Of a stretch of DNA of 64,000 nucleotides, positions 1-11,496 are shown one piece after another; the first letter of the stretch is position 1, and the number at the start of each line of letters is the position of its first letter. Both the position numbers and the translations under genes were made by a program. The stretch is taken from NCBI GenBank assembly GCA_009103225.1, contig RHPI01002533.1, positions 395,911-459,910 on the forward strand. The letters are read 5' to 3'. Source of the DNA: Chlorokybus atmophyticus. Taxonomy: Eukaryota; Streptophyta; Chlorokybophyceae; Chlorokybales; Chlorokybaceae. Below the pieces are notes generated by a model. That model made no database searches. It saw nothing but the letters and a program-made list of their open reading frames with translations, and was not told where the DNA came from.

Positions 1-600
1 TTTTGCTGCGCCTATCTACCAGCACACAGCGCAAATCCGTCATTGAGCCTTAAAGGAAGTGCAATCTCAATATAACAATTCTTATAAAAATCCGCTGTAT
101 ATATCCGCTATAGTGACATATGAACCGAATGCAGCACCATCCTGCAACTATGCGAGACAATTACTGTGTTGCAACCATTATGAACGCAAAACATAGTAGT
201 ACATGTAGGATAGCAATATATATAAATTTATACAAATACATGGCTTCCACTTTGCAAAATAACTGACATGCATGCAATATTCATACCCTATGCATGCAAC
301 TTGCAAGCCAACCACGACATTGCAATAACAACTTGGTTTCCATCATCAGTGATGGACCATCACTGAAGGTCCATCACCTTATACCGATGTTACAGCGGAC
401 ACATATTGCACGCAATTAGCCGAGGCGGCTTCGAACTCGTATAACGCGGGCGCTGCAATGCTCGCCGTCCAGGCGGAGCAAGCAAAGAGGCTCAGGCCTA
501 CTCGCCCTGTCTCCTCCTGCCCCAATGGTGAGGGCGAGACGGGAACCTTGGCGCACGCAGCTGGAGTCCAGCCTGAAGCATGAGAGAACCAGGGATAGGC
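1..600. other. No gene recognised
   Basis: This left edge is AT-rich and I see no convincing coding exon before about position 600. Near 350 there is a short inverted repeat around the words gtgatggacc and ggtccatcac. Open frames on the minus strand between 379 and 1117 overlap the better plus-strand coding frame and carry no recognisable motif. Confidence 0.4.
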
Positions 601-2835
601 TGGAGGGGGCCTGGTCGGGTCTATCCCGACCAAGTGCCGGCGATGGTGCGGGACGCCGCCGCCGCAGCCTGGCCGAGGACGTAAGCGTAAAGGCAAAGCA
701 GCAGCAGCTGAAGCAGCAGCGAAGCAGGCTGCTGTTGCAGTCAGCTATGGCCTGGACGGTGTGGCCAATGCAGCCAGGTCTGACAGGGTCAGGCCCAAGA
801 CAACCACCGCTGTCCTGCCGGGAGAGCTGATCAGAGCCATTGGGCAGCACCTGCCCTTCGCCGAGGAGCTCCGCCTCATCCAGGCGCTGCCGGCTGACCT
901 CGCCGTTGAGGGCTGGGCAGGCACGCTCGCGCTGAAGTGGGCGGCAGCTGTGCCATCGGCGATTGTGCACCGGGACGCAGGTGGGTTGGGTGATACTTCT
1001 TGTGTAGAGCGCAATGTGTGCATAAAAGGTCTCTATGCTACTAATGGCATGCACATAGCTCCCAGCATGGCACAGTGGCAACATGCATGTCGCACAAACA
1101 GGCGCAGTCGCAAGCATTCACTCATACACTGACCACCGGGCTTTGCTACTTACATAGCTAGGAATCCTACTAAGCCAACTAGGCCTACGGCCCAATCCAG
1201 TGCACCATGCATGCATGCATCAACATAGTCAATTACTTGCAACAAGTCACGTCGCGTGTGTAGGCATGCATATAGATTGGGTGCATGGGTTAGGCAGTGC
1301 CCAGGCTGTAGTTGTAAGACGATGTTAGTGCTGGCTGAAACGCATATGGATCTATAAAGCAAGCATCCCCCCCNNNNNNNNNNNNNNNNNNNNNNNNNNN
1401 NNNNNNNNNNNNNNNNNNNNNNNNNNNNNNNNNNNNNNNNNNNNNNNNNNNNNNNNNNNNNNNNNNNNNNNNNCCCCCGCGTGCGTGTGACACAGGTGCG
1501 CGCACGCACGTATACAAATGCATGCACATGCATACATACGCGAGGGCACCATGTGGACACCGACATAAGCACGTCCCAACACGCACACTCATAGACAGGC
1601 TCCTGCAGAGTCTAAAGCCATGCACTTGTCACCCTGCTTGCAAGCAGATTGTAACTCACTTGCAAGTGTAAACCTTGTTGTTTATTGTCCTGTTCCCCAA
1701 CTCCACAGGATCAAGCCTTGCGGAGGTCATCTGCCTTAGCTGGGAGTTTGAGGGTGACATGCATGACGTCATTGAGGATGTTCTGAGCGCGTTTCTCAGC
1801 GGGAGAGAACCTGGCGACGCAAGCCCGGACAATGCCCAATGGGTTGTTACTGAACCCAAGCGTGAACCATGGATGGACAGTTATGGTTATGAGAACGGCT
1901 ATCTCTTCTACGATGGTCACAACTATTGGTGGCAGACAGCGACAGTGAGAACGAGTACATGTCTGAGGACGAGTACTGGTGTCGTAAGGAGGACCACCCT
2001 TATGGAAGTCGAGAATGAGGATGAGGAGGCGAGGTGTGTGGCACACTGCATGTTGCTGCGTGTGCATGCTTCTTTGCTTGAAGCTTGCAACAATACCCAA
2101 CAGCGTTTGTTTGTACTGCAGCACCAGTGCGAGCGCGTTGACATGGCCGTCACATCGCCTGCCATCGGTGTGGCGACGCTGTCTTATGGATGCGTGCATA
2201 GAACTGAAGTTGAGCCTGGCCTCGGTGAAGACCAATGAAGCAATAGTAACGCGAGCGGAACAACTGTTCCAAGGCAGGCTGTTGAAAGTACTTCCGGACA
2301 AGCACATGACCTTCTGCCTCACATGCGAGGAGGTGAGTGTGATAAGACAAGTTGTGGTTGATTGTGTACTTGCTTTCATGCTTGCGAGTTGCAGTATATA
2401 GTATAGTGTGGACAGAAGCCATAACCTTGACTCCACCTGCGCCCTGGCTAGTCACACTGCTGAGTCTGAGGCATGCGTGTTCTACACGCCATGGCGTGCG
2501 AGGCAGCGGCGTGAGCTGCGTGAGGCGCTGGCATGTGCGAAGCAGGAGGCGTTGGCGGAGCAGCAAAGGCGCTAGAGAGAGAGATGATGGCGGAGCTGCA
2601 AAGGCGCGACAGAGAGACAATGGGGATAAGCCGCGATGACAGGTTTGCCATGCGGAACCAGTGCGTGTGCGGCAACACGGCATCCGTTCAGTGCGTCATG
2701 CAACTATGCGGGCTGTGCTGCAAAGCCCGCCCTATAGAAGATCGCACGAGCTGTTGCCGTCACGGCACTGGGACATGTGCTTCTATAGTGTGTCTGCAGA
2801 TGCCAGTGCAACCGTCGGTGCAGGTAACAGTTTAA
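600..2835 (+). CDS. Hypothetical protein with C-terminal Cys/His cluster, partly resolved
   Basis: I do not recognise the family. A coding frame running to 979 has a basic stretch resembling a nuclear localisation signal (GRGRKRKGK), then LPGELIRAIGQHLPFAEELR. It joins in phase (G|GA) to an exon at 1709-1944 containing LAEVICLSWEFEGDMHDVIE. Further coding pieces lie near 2200-2333 (QLFQGRLLKVLPDKHMTFC) and 2465-2835. The last piece ends in a cysteine/histidine cluster (CVCGN, LCGLCCKAR, CCRHG) that resembles, from memory, the C-terminal zinc-type cluster of DUS1L-like tRNA dihydrouridine synthases, although no synthase domain is visible. The frame breaks near 2570, so either an intron has been missed or there is an indel. 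The 100-N gap at 1374 lies in the first intron. Start and some junctions are unknown; several exons could belong to separate genes. Confidence 0.4.
1374..1473. other. Assembly gap of exactly 100 N
   Basis: One hundred Ns are flanked on both sides by runs of C (six or more on the left, five on the right). The round number suggests a placeholder gap rather than a measured distance. Confidence 0.95.
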
Positions 2836-3808
2836 CATAGTGCACATAGGTGGTGACATGTTGTGTTCCCCCACGCACTTGGCGACTGTTGGTGTGAGGA
2901 GTGAACAGCCAGTACAAACACTGTCCACACTGTTGTGGACAGTATTGGTTGCAGGCAGGCGTTGACAGCGATGAGGCGCAGGTGGGTAACTTGCTGAGGT
3001 AAGGTTTGAGGTAGTACATTACACTAGTTGCGGCGCTAGTGGTGCCCAACAACTTACATGCCTAGGGGCATATATAGTCCTGCAACTTGTTGCGATGGTA
3101 GACTGTATAGTTGTGCTGGGATGTTATAAAGACGCCATTGTAACTTGAAGGTGTGACGCAGTCCATGTGCTCAATCAGCAACACTCGCTGCCGCAATGCT
3201 GTGCGATGCGACGACCGGTGGTCAGGTGCACGGCACGCGTCATTTGCACGAAGCTCCACTGACTAGGTTGTTGTTGCGGCTCTGCGATTTTGTATCAGTG
3301 CGGCAAGCTGACTGTATGCGACTTCCTACGCCTTCAACTTCAGTGCCATGTTTGTTGAGAAATTATGCCAAACCTGGACATGATCACTGTGTACTTTTGC
3401 GCGCGTTTGTCGTGAGCTGCACGCGCATGCCCTGCAACTGTTCCCGCCTGCGCAAGGGGGGGGGGGGGGGGGGGGGGGNAAGCCAGCACCAGTTGGCCTC
3501 ACAGCACTCCAGGGTAGTGCGTAGTTGACAAACGCTGTATAGCGGGCAAGGGGAAGAGGCCCACCTGCGCTGCAGCGCTGGGCCCCTTCTCTTTGCCTGC
3601 TGCAACCCCTGCCTGCCGTTTCAGCCACCTACACCAATGAAGCCAAGTCGAAATGGTGGTGAAGCAATAATTGCATTAGCAACAGCCCATTATCCCTTAG
3701 CGCCATGGCTTATTTCGACTGGAATCGCTATGCCCACAATTGCTCAAAATCGTTGATGACACATCATGAGACAGCATGACCACTGTGCAGTGCAGCATAA
3801 CTGATAGC
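2836..3808. other. Intergenic stretch with a poly-G tract
   Basis: No exon is supported here. The stretch contains a G homopolymer at 3456-3478 followed by a single N, and lies downstream of the C-terminal exon of the minus-strand kinase-like gene. Open frames crossing the G tract translate as polyglycine or polyproline and are not credible. Confidence 0.5.
3456..3479. repeat. Poly-G homopolymer ending in N
   Basis: About 23 consecutive G residues are followed by one N. Length is likely unreliable because of sequencing limits. Confidence 0.9.
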
Positions 3809-6800
3809 TCAAGTACATATAGGAGGCACCATGGATTTCCATCTGCTGCTAGAGTGCCTAGGATGGCCCGGCGGGAACTGCGTGGTCACCTTCCTGCCGC
3901 GCTCACCCGCATTCTCTAGGGTCTTCTCAAACCCGAGACTGAGCATCTCGTACGCGTGCTTCTTTAGCAGCGCTGCGTGAGCTGGCTGCAGCAGCCCGTA
4001 CTCCTTTTGCAGCTCCGCAGCAGAACTGTTGACAAACTTGCGCATGCAACGCACGACGTCCTCGGGATAATCCCTACCCATGACGCCGCCCTTGACGTGG
4101 CATCGGTAGTCCAGTACGCGCGTGGCGTCCCACTTGTATATAGTGCCGTGCTTGATCGTGGACGGCAGGAAGACGGAGTCCACCTCACCGTCAGTGGTGC
4201 CGAAGGCCTGGTCATTGTCAATCAGGCGCATATTGCTTCGCGTGTCGATGAAGACATTGCCCGGATGGCGATCATACTGCGAGAAGAGCAGGTCGTAGAT
4301 CGCGGCTCGCTTGAGCGAGTCGTGCGCGATGGCGTGAACGACCTTTTTCAGCTGCGCAGATGGCAAGAAGTCGAACATCAACGCGTCGAGGGGCGACCCG
4401 GGTGCCACCTCCAGGAACAAACCCTCTTGGTTGATGGGGAAGCCTGTGACGGGCATGGCTGCGTAGATGTGCTCCCTCCAGACCTTCACCGTGAGATCTG
4501 CAAAGCCGCACTCCTCGGCAAGACGCTGCATCGCAAGAGTGTAGTTCCAAGCGGTTGCTATCTGCCGGCTCCGCTCGCACTCTTCAACCTGAGTGACGAA
4601 AGTGAGTACCTGTCAGTGGCGTTACCTACAACACTGGCATGGATTCTTGTGCAGATTGGCTAGGTTGTGTTGGTTGCTGCAAAGCCACCAACACCAACCA
4701 AACCGACAAGCACATATGACTTGCAGCGAGACCATGCTACAATTTGGCATGCACACAACAATCTAGGAGAATGCAAAGTGGAGGTGTGGACTGTCACCTT
4801 CATGTAGTCAATATACTTTGCGGCGTAACTGAAGACGCCAGGGATGCAAACAAACTTGACAAAAGCGCGTGTTCCGGGCCTAAACTTGCTCTCCGCCTGT
4901 AGAATGACAGACCCTGACGTCCCTGTCTGCTGCGCGAAGTAGTAACCATCAAACTCTGTCTGCGTGGGTGGAGTCGTCACGAGCGTGTCGCACCCAAGGC
5001 AGCAGCTGGTCCACACAGGCTGACTCGGCTCATCCCACCTGTTTAGTTGACAGCATGTTACAACCGCGAGTGCAAAGTTGACCTTGTGGGACAATGCTGG
5101 CACAGAAGCAAGTAACCATGCACACGATGTATGCTGGGTGATCAGTCTCACCTGACAATTGAACCGTCATCTGTCACATTGTGAAGTGGCCACTCTGCGC
5201 ACATGGGCCGCAACGTGTATGGGCCCTTAAAGCGCTGCAGCACCTTGGGCGGCGCGGACTCAATGAGATTGTTGACCAGCACGCGCAAGGGCGGTACGGG
5301 CGGCTGCTCGAGCTCGCTCGACGCCAGCCGCAAGTTGCTCGTCCTGTACAAGTTCTCGCATGAAGCAGGCTTTGGAGGCTGCCACCGCACGAGCGCGCGC
5401 AAACCCACGCTGGCCGATGAGCCAACTCCACTCGGCAACCCAACGTGAAGCCTTCGGCTCGTTGCGCCGGCTCGCTCCAAAGCCTGCTCAAAGCCCAACT
5501 CAAGCATGTCGCGTGCGCGACGCTGAAGAATGACCGCTTGGACGCGTGCGTACAGCCCGTACGCGGACTTGAGTTCTTCCGGGCTGAGTGCGATGAACTT
5601 TGCCATGCATGCGTGTACTTGAGGTGGGTAGTTAGTGTCAATGGCGCCGCCTCGGGCATGACACCTGTAGTCGAGCGTGCGCGCGGCGATGTTGCCCTGC
5701 AGCTCCGCGTGGCTGAGGGTGGAGGGGAGGAACACAGAGTTGATCGGACGGAAGGCGTCGTCGTTGTCTATCAATGTCATCACGCCGGACTCCGTGAAGT
5801 ACACGTCACCGGCGTGTCTGTTTGCCATGGAGAACAACAGGTCGAATGTTGCCGCTTTGAGCACCTGCATGTCTCAGACTCAGATGCAGCTCTTATCAAC
5901 GCAGCCTACACAATAGAGCCAGCATTCTACTGTGGGCCTGCCAATTGCCAACTTCAACACACAGACAAGGCTACCAGACGAAAATTTGGATGTGTTGGGT
6001 TTGTAGCTCTACTCTACATACGGTGCGAGAACACATGTCACAGTGGACTTTGCGAGTTGGGACATCCAATGTGGCTACCACAGCATCAACCGAGTGAGCT
6101 GATGATTAAAGAGAGTTTTACCTGCTTTGAGGGCACTCTGGCCAGGAGCCTCTGCAAGGATGCAACAGGGTAGTGTTCGTTTGCGAGCGCGTGCAGCGGG
6201 GCGCCGGGCGCGGTCTGCATCCACAGTGCTTCTTGTCGTATGCGTGCCCCAGTCATCGGCATGGCCGCGTCGATGTCTTCGACCCGCGCTTTAATGATGA
6301 TGTCCAACAACCCGCACTCTTCTGCAAGGCGCTGCACGGCGAGGACGGTGACAAGCGTGCGGTTGCGCGCAATGTCCTTCCTGCACGTGGCCGCCTGCTC
6401 CTTGTCCTGGTAGTTAACGAACTTCATGCTGCCACGCTGCTTCACGTGCGGCACGCACATCAACTTCACATACGCCTCGTCGCCGTCGGGCTTTATGGCA
6501 TACTGGACAACAGATTTGACCTGGACAAAACACAGGTGTGGCTATGCTAAACAAAGAACAACAGTCAGCACATCTCAACATCAACCTACTTGAGTGGTGC
6601 GCTGCCGGAAAGTGTAGCCGTCGAGCTGAGTCTGGGGTGGGGGAGTGGTTAAGACCATGTTGCAGCCTATGCAACAGCTGGTCCATGCCGGCCGCTGCAG
6701 CTGCGTCCATGCAGCGTACTGGCCTGGTGGCCCACCTGCCGGACTGTCCACAGCCTGAAGCGGCTGCTCGGCACATAGCGGCTGAGCACCTGAAATGACA

Positions 6801-7163
6801 GTATGTCAATTGTATATGTGAACATACACAAATCACACAGCTTGAGTGCCATGCCTTGCATGTTAAATGAGCCAAGAGTCAAGAAATTGTGGAACCTGAT
6901 GATGGCAGCAAGAGCTTCACGTTGCCGCTGGGCTGCCAACCCTTTTGCTGATTGCTATAGAATTGACCAGCGGACCAATCGGAAGTGTCTGTGAAGCGAT
7001 GGAAGACGGCAGCGCGCTCAATGGTCAGCACAGCGATGCCGGCGGCCAGCAGCAGCGCGGCAATAGCTCGCACAGAAGGTCGCAGCCGGCGAGCGCGCAC
7101 GGAAACGGATGAGTGGCTTGACTTGCCCGCAGACTTGCGCCTCCCGCCAACATCTGTGGTCAT
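3809..7163 (-). CDS. Type II membrane protein with tandem kinase-like domains (pseudokinase then kinase)
   Basis: Model: complement join 3809-4588, 4798-5038, 5152-5864, 6122-6520, 6590-6789, 6968-7163, in frame throughout, 842 residues. Residues about 32-48 form a hydrophobic segment after a basic stretch, typical of a signal anchor, so the rest should face the secretory lumen. Two homologous units follow. Each has a proline-rich lead-in with WTSCC(I/L)GC and TTPP.QT..DGY, then QRLAEECG, then a catalytic-loop-like motif, then LIDND.AF, then LDYRCH..GG. Unit 2 has DRHPGN (D689-N694) and DND at 707-709, as in PI3/4-kinase-, HipA- or Fam20-type folds. Unit 1 has NRHAGD (N280-D285), so the putative catalytic Asp is Asn. 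The substrate is unknown. The exon-4/5 junction (ATT GTC AG|G TGG) joins the two units in phase; two separate genes remain possible. The first donor (GTCAAT) is weak. Confidence 0.75.
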
Positions 7164-8083
7164 CTGCGTTCATCTGCCCAACAACACAAATTGCACAGTA
7201 CTTCTCAGTAGACTGCGACCACCAGCTCAAGTGCAAATATCGCACATCTCAGCAGCACGCAGTTTAGTCAAGTCAACTATGCCAACTGTTCTAGACCACA
7301 GCACAACGCATGTGTATAGGCTCAACACTTACAGCGCTGACTGCACTACACTACAAGCACCTTTGTGGTGCATGCAACTGCCAGGGCCGAGTATTGCATA
7401 AGCTAAGCACAGCAGCAGCATCAGGGATAGCCATGAACGTGCGACTATGCCAGCATTCTCATTCCGTGTGTATACATGGTGAGCAAGACATCATTGCTAT
7501 GTGTGTCAACACTTGTCTTCATGAGGCGCATGGCTTTCTCGGCTTACCGTTGTCGCAAAACACGGACACAAGTGACATGCTCTTTGAAAGGTAGTCGAGC
7601 AGTGTCCTTACAACAGCACTACAGTTTGCGTTGTGCATTGCAGCCAAACATGCAGAGCTCCAAGCCAGATGCGCCAAGTCAAGGTGTACTCGCCCAGTGC
7701 ATGTGACACGCAATCAAACACACAGCAGCACACGTCCTGTGTTTGAGTTTAACCAGCAGTCGCATTTTTCTTTGTGGACTGACTCGCACTACCATACAGC
7801 TGCACACATGCACTGACCCGTGTGCAGGAAGAAGAGCAAGCTGTGCACCGCTTTTCCAAGAAGAAAGCACGATCATGCCGACAAGGACGCATTCACTGTT
7901 GCGGTTGGCGTATGCCATGCGAACGCCCAGTGCAAGACCCTCATGGGCAGTCTCCTCCAAGTCCTACTTGCCATACCCCTGTCCCTCCAGCTCCTCCACC
8001 GCCGCCTCGGCCTGGTCCGCCTCGCCGCTGCCTGAGCACTTTCCCAGAGCCGATTGCTGACTGGGTGTTAGTCCGCCAAGGAC
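7164..8083. other. Intergenic region between divergent genes
   Basis: This separates the starts of the minus-strand kinase-like gene and the plus-strand PPC gene, so it should hold both promoters. I see no clear TATA box or conserved element. The stretch just before 8084 is pyrimidine- and GC-rich. Confidence 0.4.
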
Positions 8084-9165
8084 ATGGCGAACGACGCGAC
8101 GACGAGCGTCGCCGCCGTGCCGCAGCTGGACATCCGGACCACCGCGGCCCACAAGGTGACGGCGCACGCTTTGCGATTGTTGCCGGGGCAGGACCTGCTG
8201 CAGGAGCTGCTCGACTTCGCCCAGAAGAAGCAGGTGCTGGCTTGCTTTACCTGTGGTTTAGCTTGTGTTCACCCTGATGGAAGCTGTCGTCAATGGCGCA
8301 TGCTCCTTGCACCATCCTTCACCACCTGCGTTGTGTTTGACAACATTGTGCTAATTAAGCTTCCCACATGCATGCAAGACACGTGGGTTGTGGTTGACGT
8401 AGCGTAAGCTCGCAGTCAGATTTCCGCGAGGCTTTTGCACTAGTCCAGTCAATTACATTTGCACGCACTCGGAGTGACGGACAGCTGTGTGCGAGTAAAA
8501 GCTGCATATGGCAAGCCATTGCTCAAGCTTGCTTGACTTATACTACCGTCCATGCTGCCGTGCCATGCATACCTCTACATTACAGCAATTCATCTACGCA
8601 CTCTACCATGCAACAAGCAATGTCATTTCTTCCTTTCAGCTACGCGCAGCGTTCATTTACACATGCGTGGGAAGTCTCTCGCTCGCGAGGCTGCGGCCTG
8701 CGGGGAGGAATGAGGCAAAGCACTTTGATGCTGCATACGAGATTGTCTCTCTGACCGGGACGCTGTCCAAAACAGGTGACTCTGGTTGCATGGCATTGAA
8801 CATTGTCATCATGCACTGTCAATGCTGTTGAAGGTGGAGCATTGCGGCTCTGCAGGTGAGCATCACATGCACATGTCGATCAGCGATGAAGATTGCCAGA
8901 CATACGGCGGGCATGTCTTGAAAGGATGCATCGTGAGGTGAGAGAGTGTTATGTTGTCTTGCAAGTCTGCGTCTCGTGCTGTGAAGGGCAGTACTTGCTG
9001 GCTGGGAACTGTGGTTGGTAATGCACGTTGCCTTATTTACTGTGCGTTGCTTGTTTCAGGACCACGGCTGAAGTTGTGTTAGGCGAGCTTGAAGGGTTGA
9101 ATTTCAAGCGACTCACAGACCCTCGCAGCGGCTATGATGAGTTATTCATGCAACCTCAAAGCTAG
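8084..9165 (+). CDS. PPC (DUF296) domain protein
   Basis: Model: join 8084-8233, 8640-8775, 8856-8937, 9060-9165, in frame, 157 residues. The protein is a single PPC domain (plant and prokaryote conserved, DUF296). It begins with the strand-forming segment HALRLLPGQDLLQELLDFA, continues with CVGSLSLARLRPAG, and has the diagnostic core GEHHMHMSISDEDCQTYGGH, where family members usually have H-x-H-x-S-x-S-D and a GGH turn. It ends with VLGELEGLNFKRLTDPRSGY. There is no AT-hook, so it looks like the stand-alone bacterial or algal form rather than the AHL DNA-binding proteins of land plants. PPC domains trimerise; the ligand of the stand-alone form is not established. The start is the first ATG, and three introns have good GT-AG borders. 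Confidence 0.9.
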
Positions 9166-10225
9166 ACACATCCACGCCCACGCATCACAGGGGTGCGTGT
9201 TATGTTGTTGGTAAGCTTCTGTGAGGGGATTGTGTCACTGGTGTGTTAATATATGCTTGGTGTGTGCGCAGGTCAACACTTGCTCAAGCTGTTATTCGAG
9301 GCATGCCTGTTGCCCTACATCTACAACAACCACATATGCACGCTCTACCAGGGATACAAGACAACACCAACATGAACCCGGCAGCTGCTCAGCATTGTGC
9401 AAGTGAGCGCTATGCGGCAGGTAGCAGCTAGGGCAAGGAGGCAGGAGGAGGGCGTCCAACCAAGCAGTCAACAGGCAGGAAAAGCGTGCACTACACCAGC
9501 ACACTATGCAGTTCTACACTAGACCCTCATGCGCCCCTAGTTTACACAGGGCTGGCATGTGGCTCAGTCCACAATGCGAACCCTATCCCGACAGCATGCA
9601 GGTGATTGTGTGACAATATTCAACGCAGCAGGTGGTTGTCAAAACCAATTGCGGTTACTGTCCAACTGGCCACAACCTCGCATAGCAGCTTTCGGCACAG
9701 CACAGAATCGCCAAAGCCCTGTCCTGGCTGTTGTGCTTCTAAGCACAAAAAGGGGATCCGCTATTCACCAGCAGCTAGGACTGCATATTGCAGGTGACGA
9801 TAGACCACTCATAGGGAGCTGAGCCACTCCACACTGAAGCCTACAGCCAAACTCAGGTGTCCACCCAACTGCACAAATCACTCCAGTGCCTCGAGCAATG
9901 AATAAATGCCTGTTGAACCAGCACCACATGGCTTGGGTGCAAATCGTGTAACTTCAATGCACAGGAATCCAACTGCTGTACTGTTGTTCCCTGCGACTAG
10001 ATATCGCAAGCAACAGTACACTACCAGTTTGAGAGTCCCAATACCATCTGCTGACAGTGCTGATACAAAGTTGCACGCCGCATTATGTGTACACTTGCAC
10101 CTCGACCACCTGCATCTGTCTGTGTTCTTTCACCGCGCACTTGTGTTCACGAGCAGCCTTGCGACCATAGATGATTGGATGCGCCAAGAGCACACGCGCC
10201 CTGTCATACATGCACCCTGGTTTCT
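9166..10225. other. Intergenic region between convergent genes
   Basis: The PPC gene ends at 9165 and the glycolipid transfer protein gene ends at 10226 on the other strand, so this is 3' flank for both. Short open frames here have no recognisable motif. A hexamer aataaa occurs near 9899 but its role is unclear. Confidence 0.4.
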
Positions 10226-11496
10226 CTAGACAACTGACTGATCGTCCAGGCCGTTGTCCACCTGCACACAGGGATCGCGAGTACGGTGGAATTCCAGTTA
10301 ACCATGTTGGCTGTTTATTCAGAGATGCACATGTCCTGATTTGGGTAACTTTTCTGTGCGCTACACATTACGGTGAACAGCACTCTGTAACATACCAAGA
10401 ATTGGTGTATCCTCTGCAAAATTGGTGCGAAGGCTGTTGTGAAAGCGCCCATCTCTTCCATGGTGCCCTTCTGCGGTCCCAGTTTTGCCAGGAAGGACTC
10501 GCGTGACGGACATACCTTCATGGCCAGCTGTGCAAGATATAAATGCGCTCAGAATACCTGCCTGGCTTGTGCATCAGATTGCGAGCGGTGCAGTAGCCCA
10601 AAACCCAGCCATGCGTATGCGAACACAGCAACAGGGTGCAAGCCAGGAGGCATGCAATTACTACTCACGGAGAAAACGTTGCGTGTGATCCAGCCATGGT
10701 ACTTGGACAACGTCCTCTCATAGGATGTAGTTGCTGCTTGACTCAAGGTCAAGCGGGAATCACTCTGTAGAAGGTCCAAAAGCGCAACAATGAACTCTAA
10801 AGCTCTGTGCAGGCATATTCACAAGTGGCGTCAACAAAAGCACCCGGCTCGCACCTCTGGGCAGCACTCATTGCCACCCAACTGCAAAACAACTCAAGCA
10901 TACAATTTAAGCACACGCACCGTTTCAGCCACAGAAGGCCTTTTGCACAGGAAGAGTTATCCTTCTGCACTTGTTCTTTCATGTCTGCTCTCGGTATAGC
11001 GAATAAATACTTGAACTCCATAGGGTTCTGGTCATATCGCTTTTGTAGCCTCTGCAGCCCAGCAATTGTTTTAGCGCAATGCAGGTGGCAGGCGTGTTGC
11101 TGTGAATTGAGTTGCAACCTGTCAACACTACCTCAATGTTCCCAGTGATGTCCGACTTGACTGGTAGCAGAGCAGCCCCTAACGACTCTGCACACACCAC
11201 CATTGAGATATTCGGAACGTACGTACAAACCTGACATGCCAATCCTAGCCAGCAGGACTATTCGACTAGAATGACAAAACAGCAATCAGCATTGCTGTAT
11301 GCACTGCGCTGTTCACATCACGATAATGCATATTTCATAGTTGCTACATGTGGGTAGCAATGTGAGACCAACCAATCACAGGAATGACGCGGCGGCACTG
11401 AGCGAGGAATGGCTGTGTGGCAATGTCTTGTCCATCGGGGCAGATGGAGGGCAGGTTGGCAAGCAATGGCGCGAATACGCTCTCCTCTCGCGCCAT
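10226..11496 (-). CDS. GLTP: Glycolipid transfer protein (GLTP)
   Basis: Model: complement join 10226-10261, 10396-10527, 10669-10804, 10921-11051, 11132-11187, 11373-11496, in frame, 204 residues against about 209 in animals. It moves glycolipids, typically sphingolipid-based, between membranes from the cytosol. Family landmarks occur in order: FLAQCRRVIPVIESLG, then SDITGNIERL (the Asp and Asn of the headgroup site; the usual Lys is Arg here), then YDQNP, then LLWLKRALEF (sugar-stacking Trp), then ERTLSKYHGW (headgroup-binding His), then SRESFLAKLG, ending in FLVDNGLDDQSVV. The match is end to end, so the gene looks intact. It shares an upstream region of about 1 kb with the divergent ataxin-10 gene. 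Confidence 0.93.

Noticed and set aside
1150-1625. Three overlapping minus-strand open frames across the N gap
   Set aside because: Their length comes from undefined residues in the gap and they have no motif.
3809-5151. Separate gene for the second kinase-like unit
   Set aside because: The exon ending at 5152 joins in phase to the exon at 5038 with good splice sites, and unit 2 has no signal anchor of its own; kept only as an alternative.
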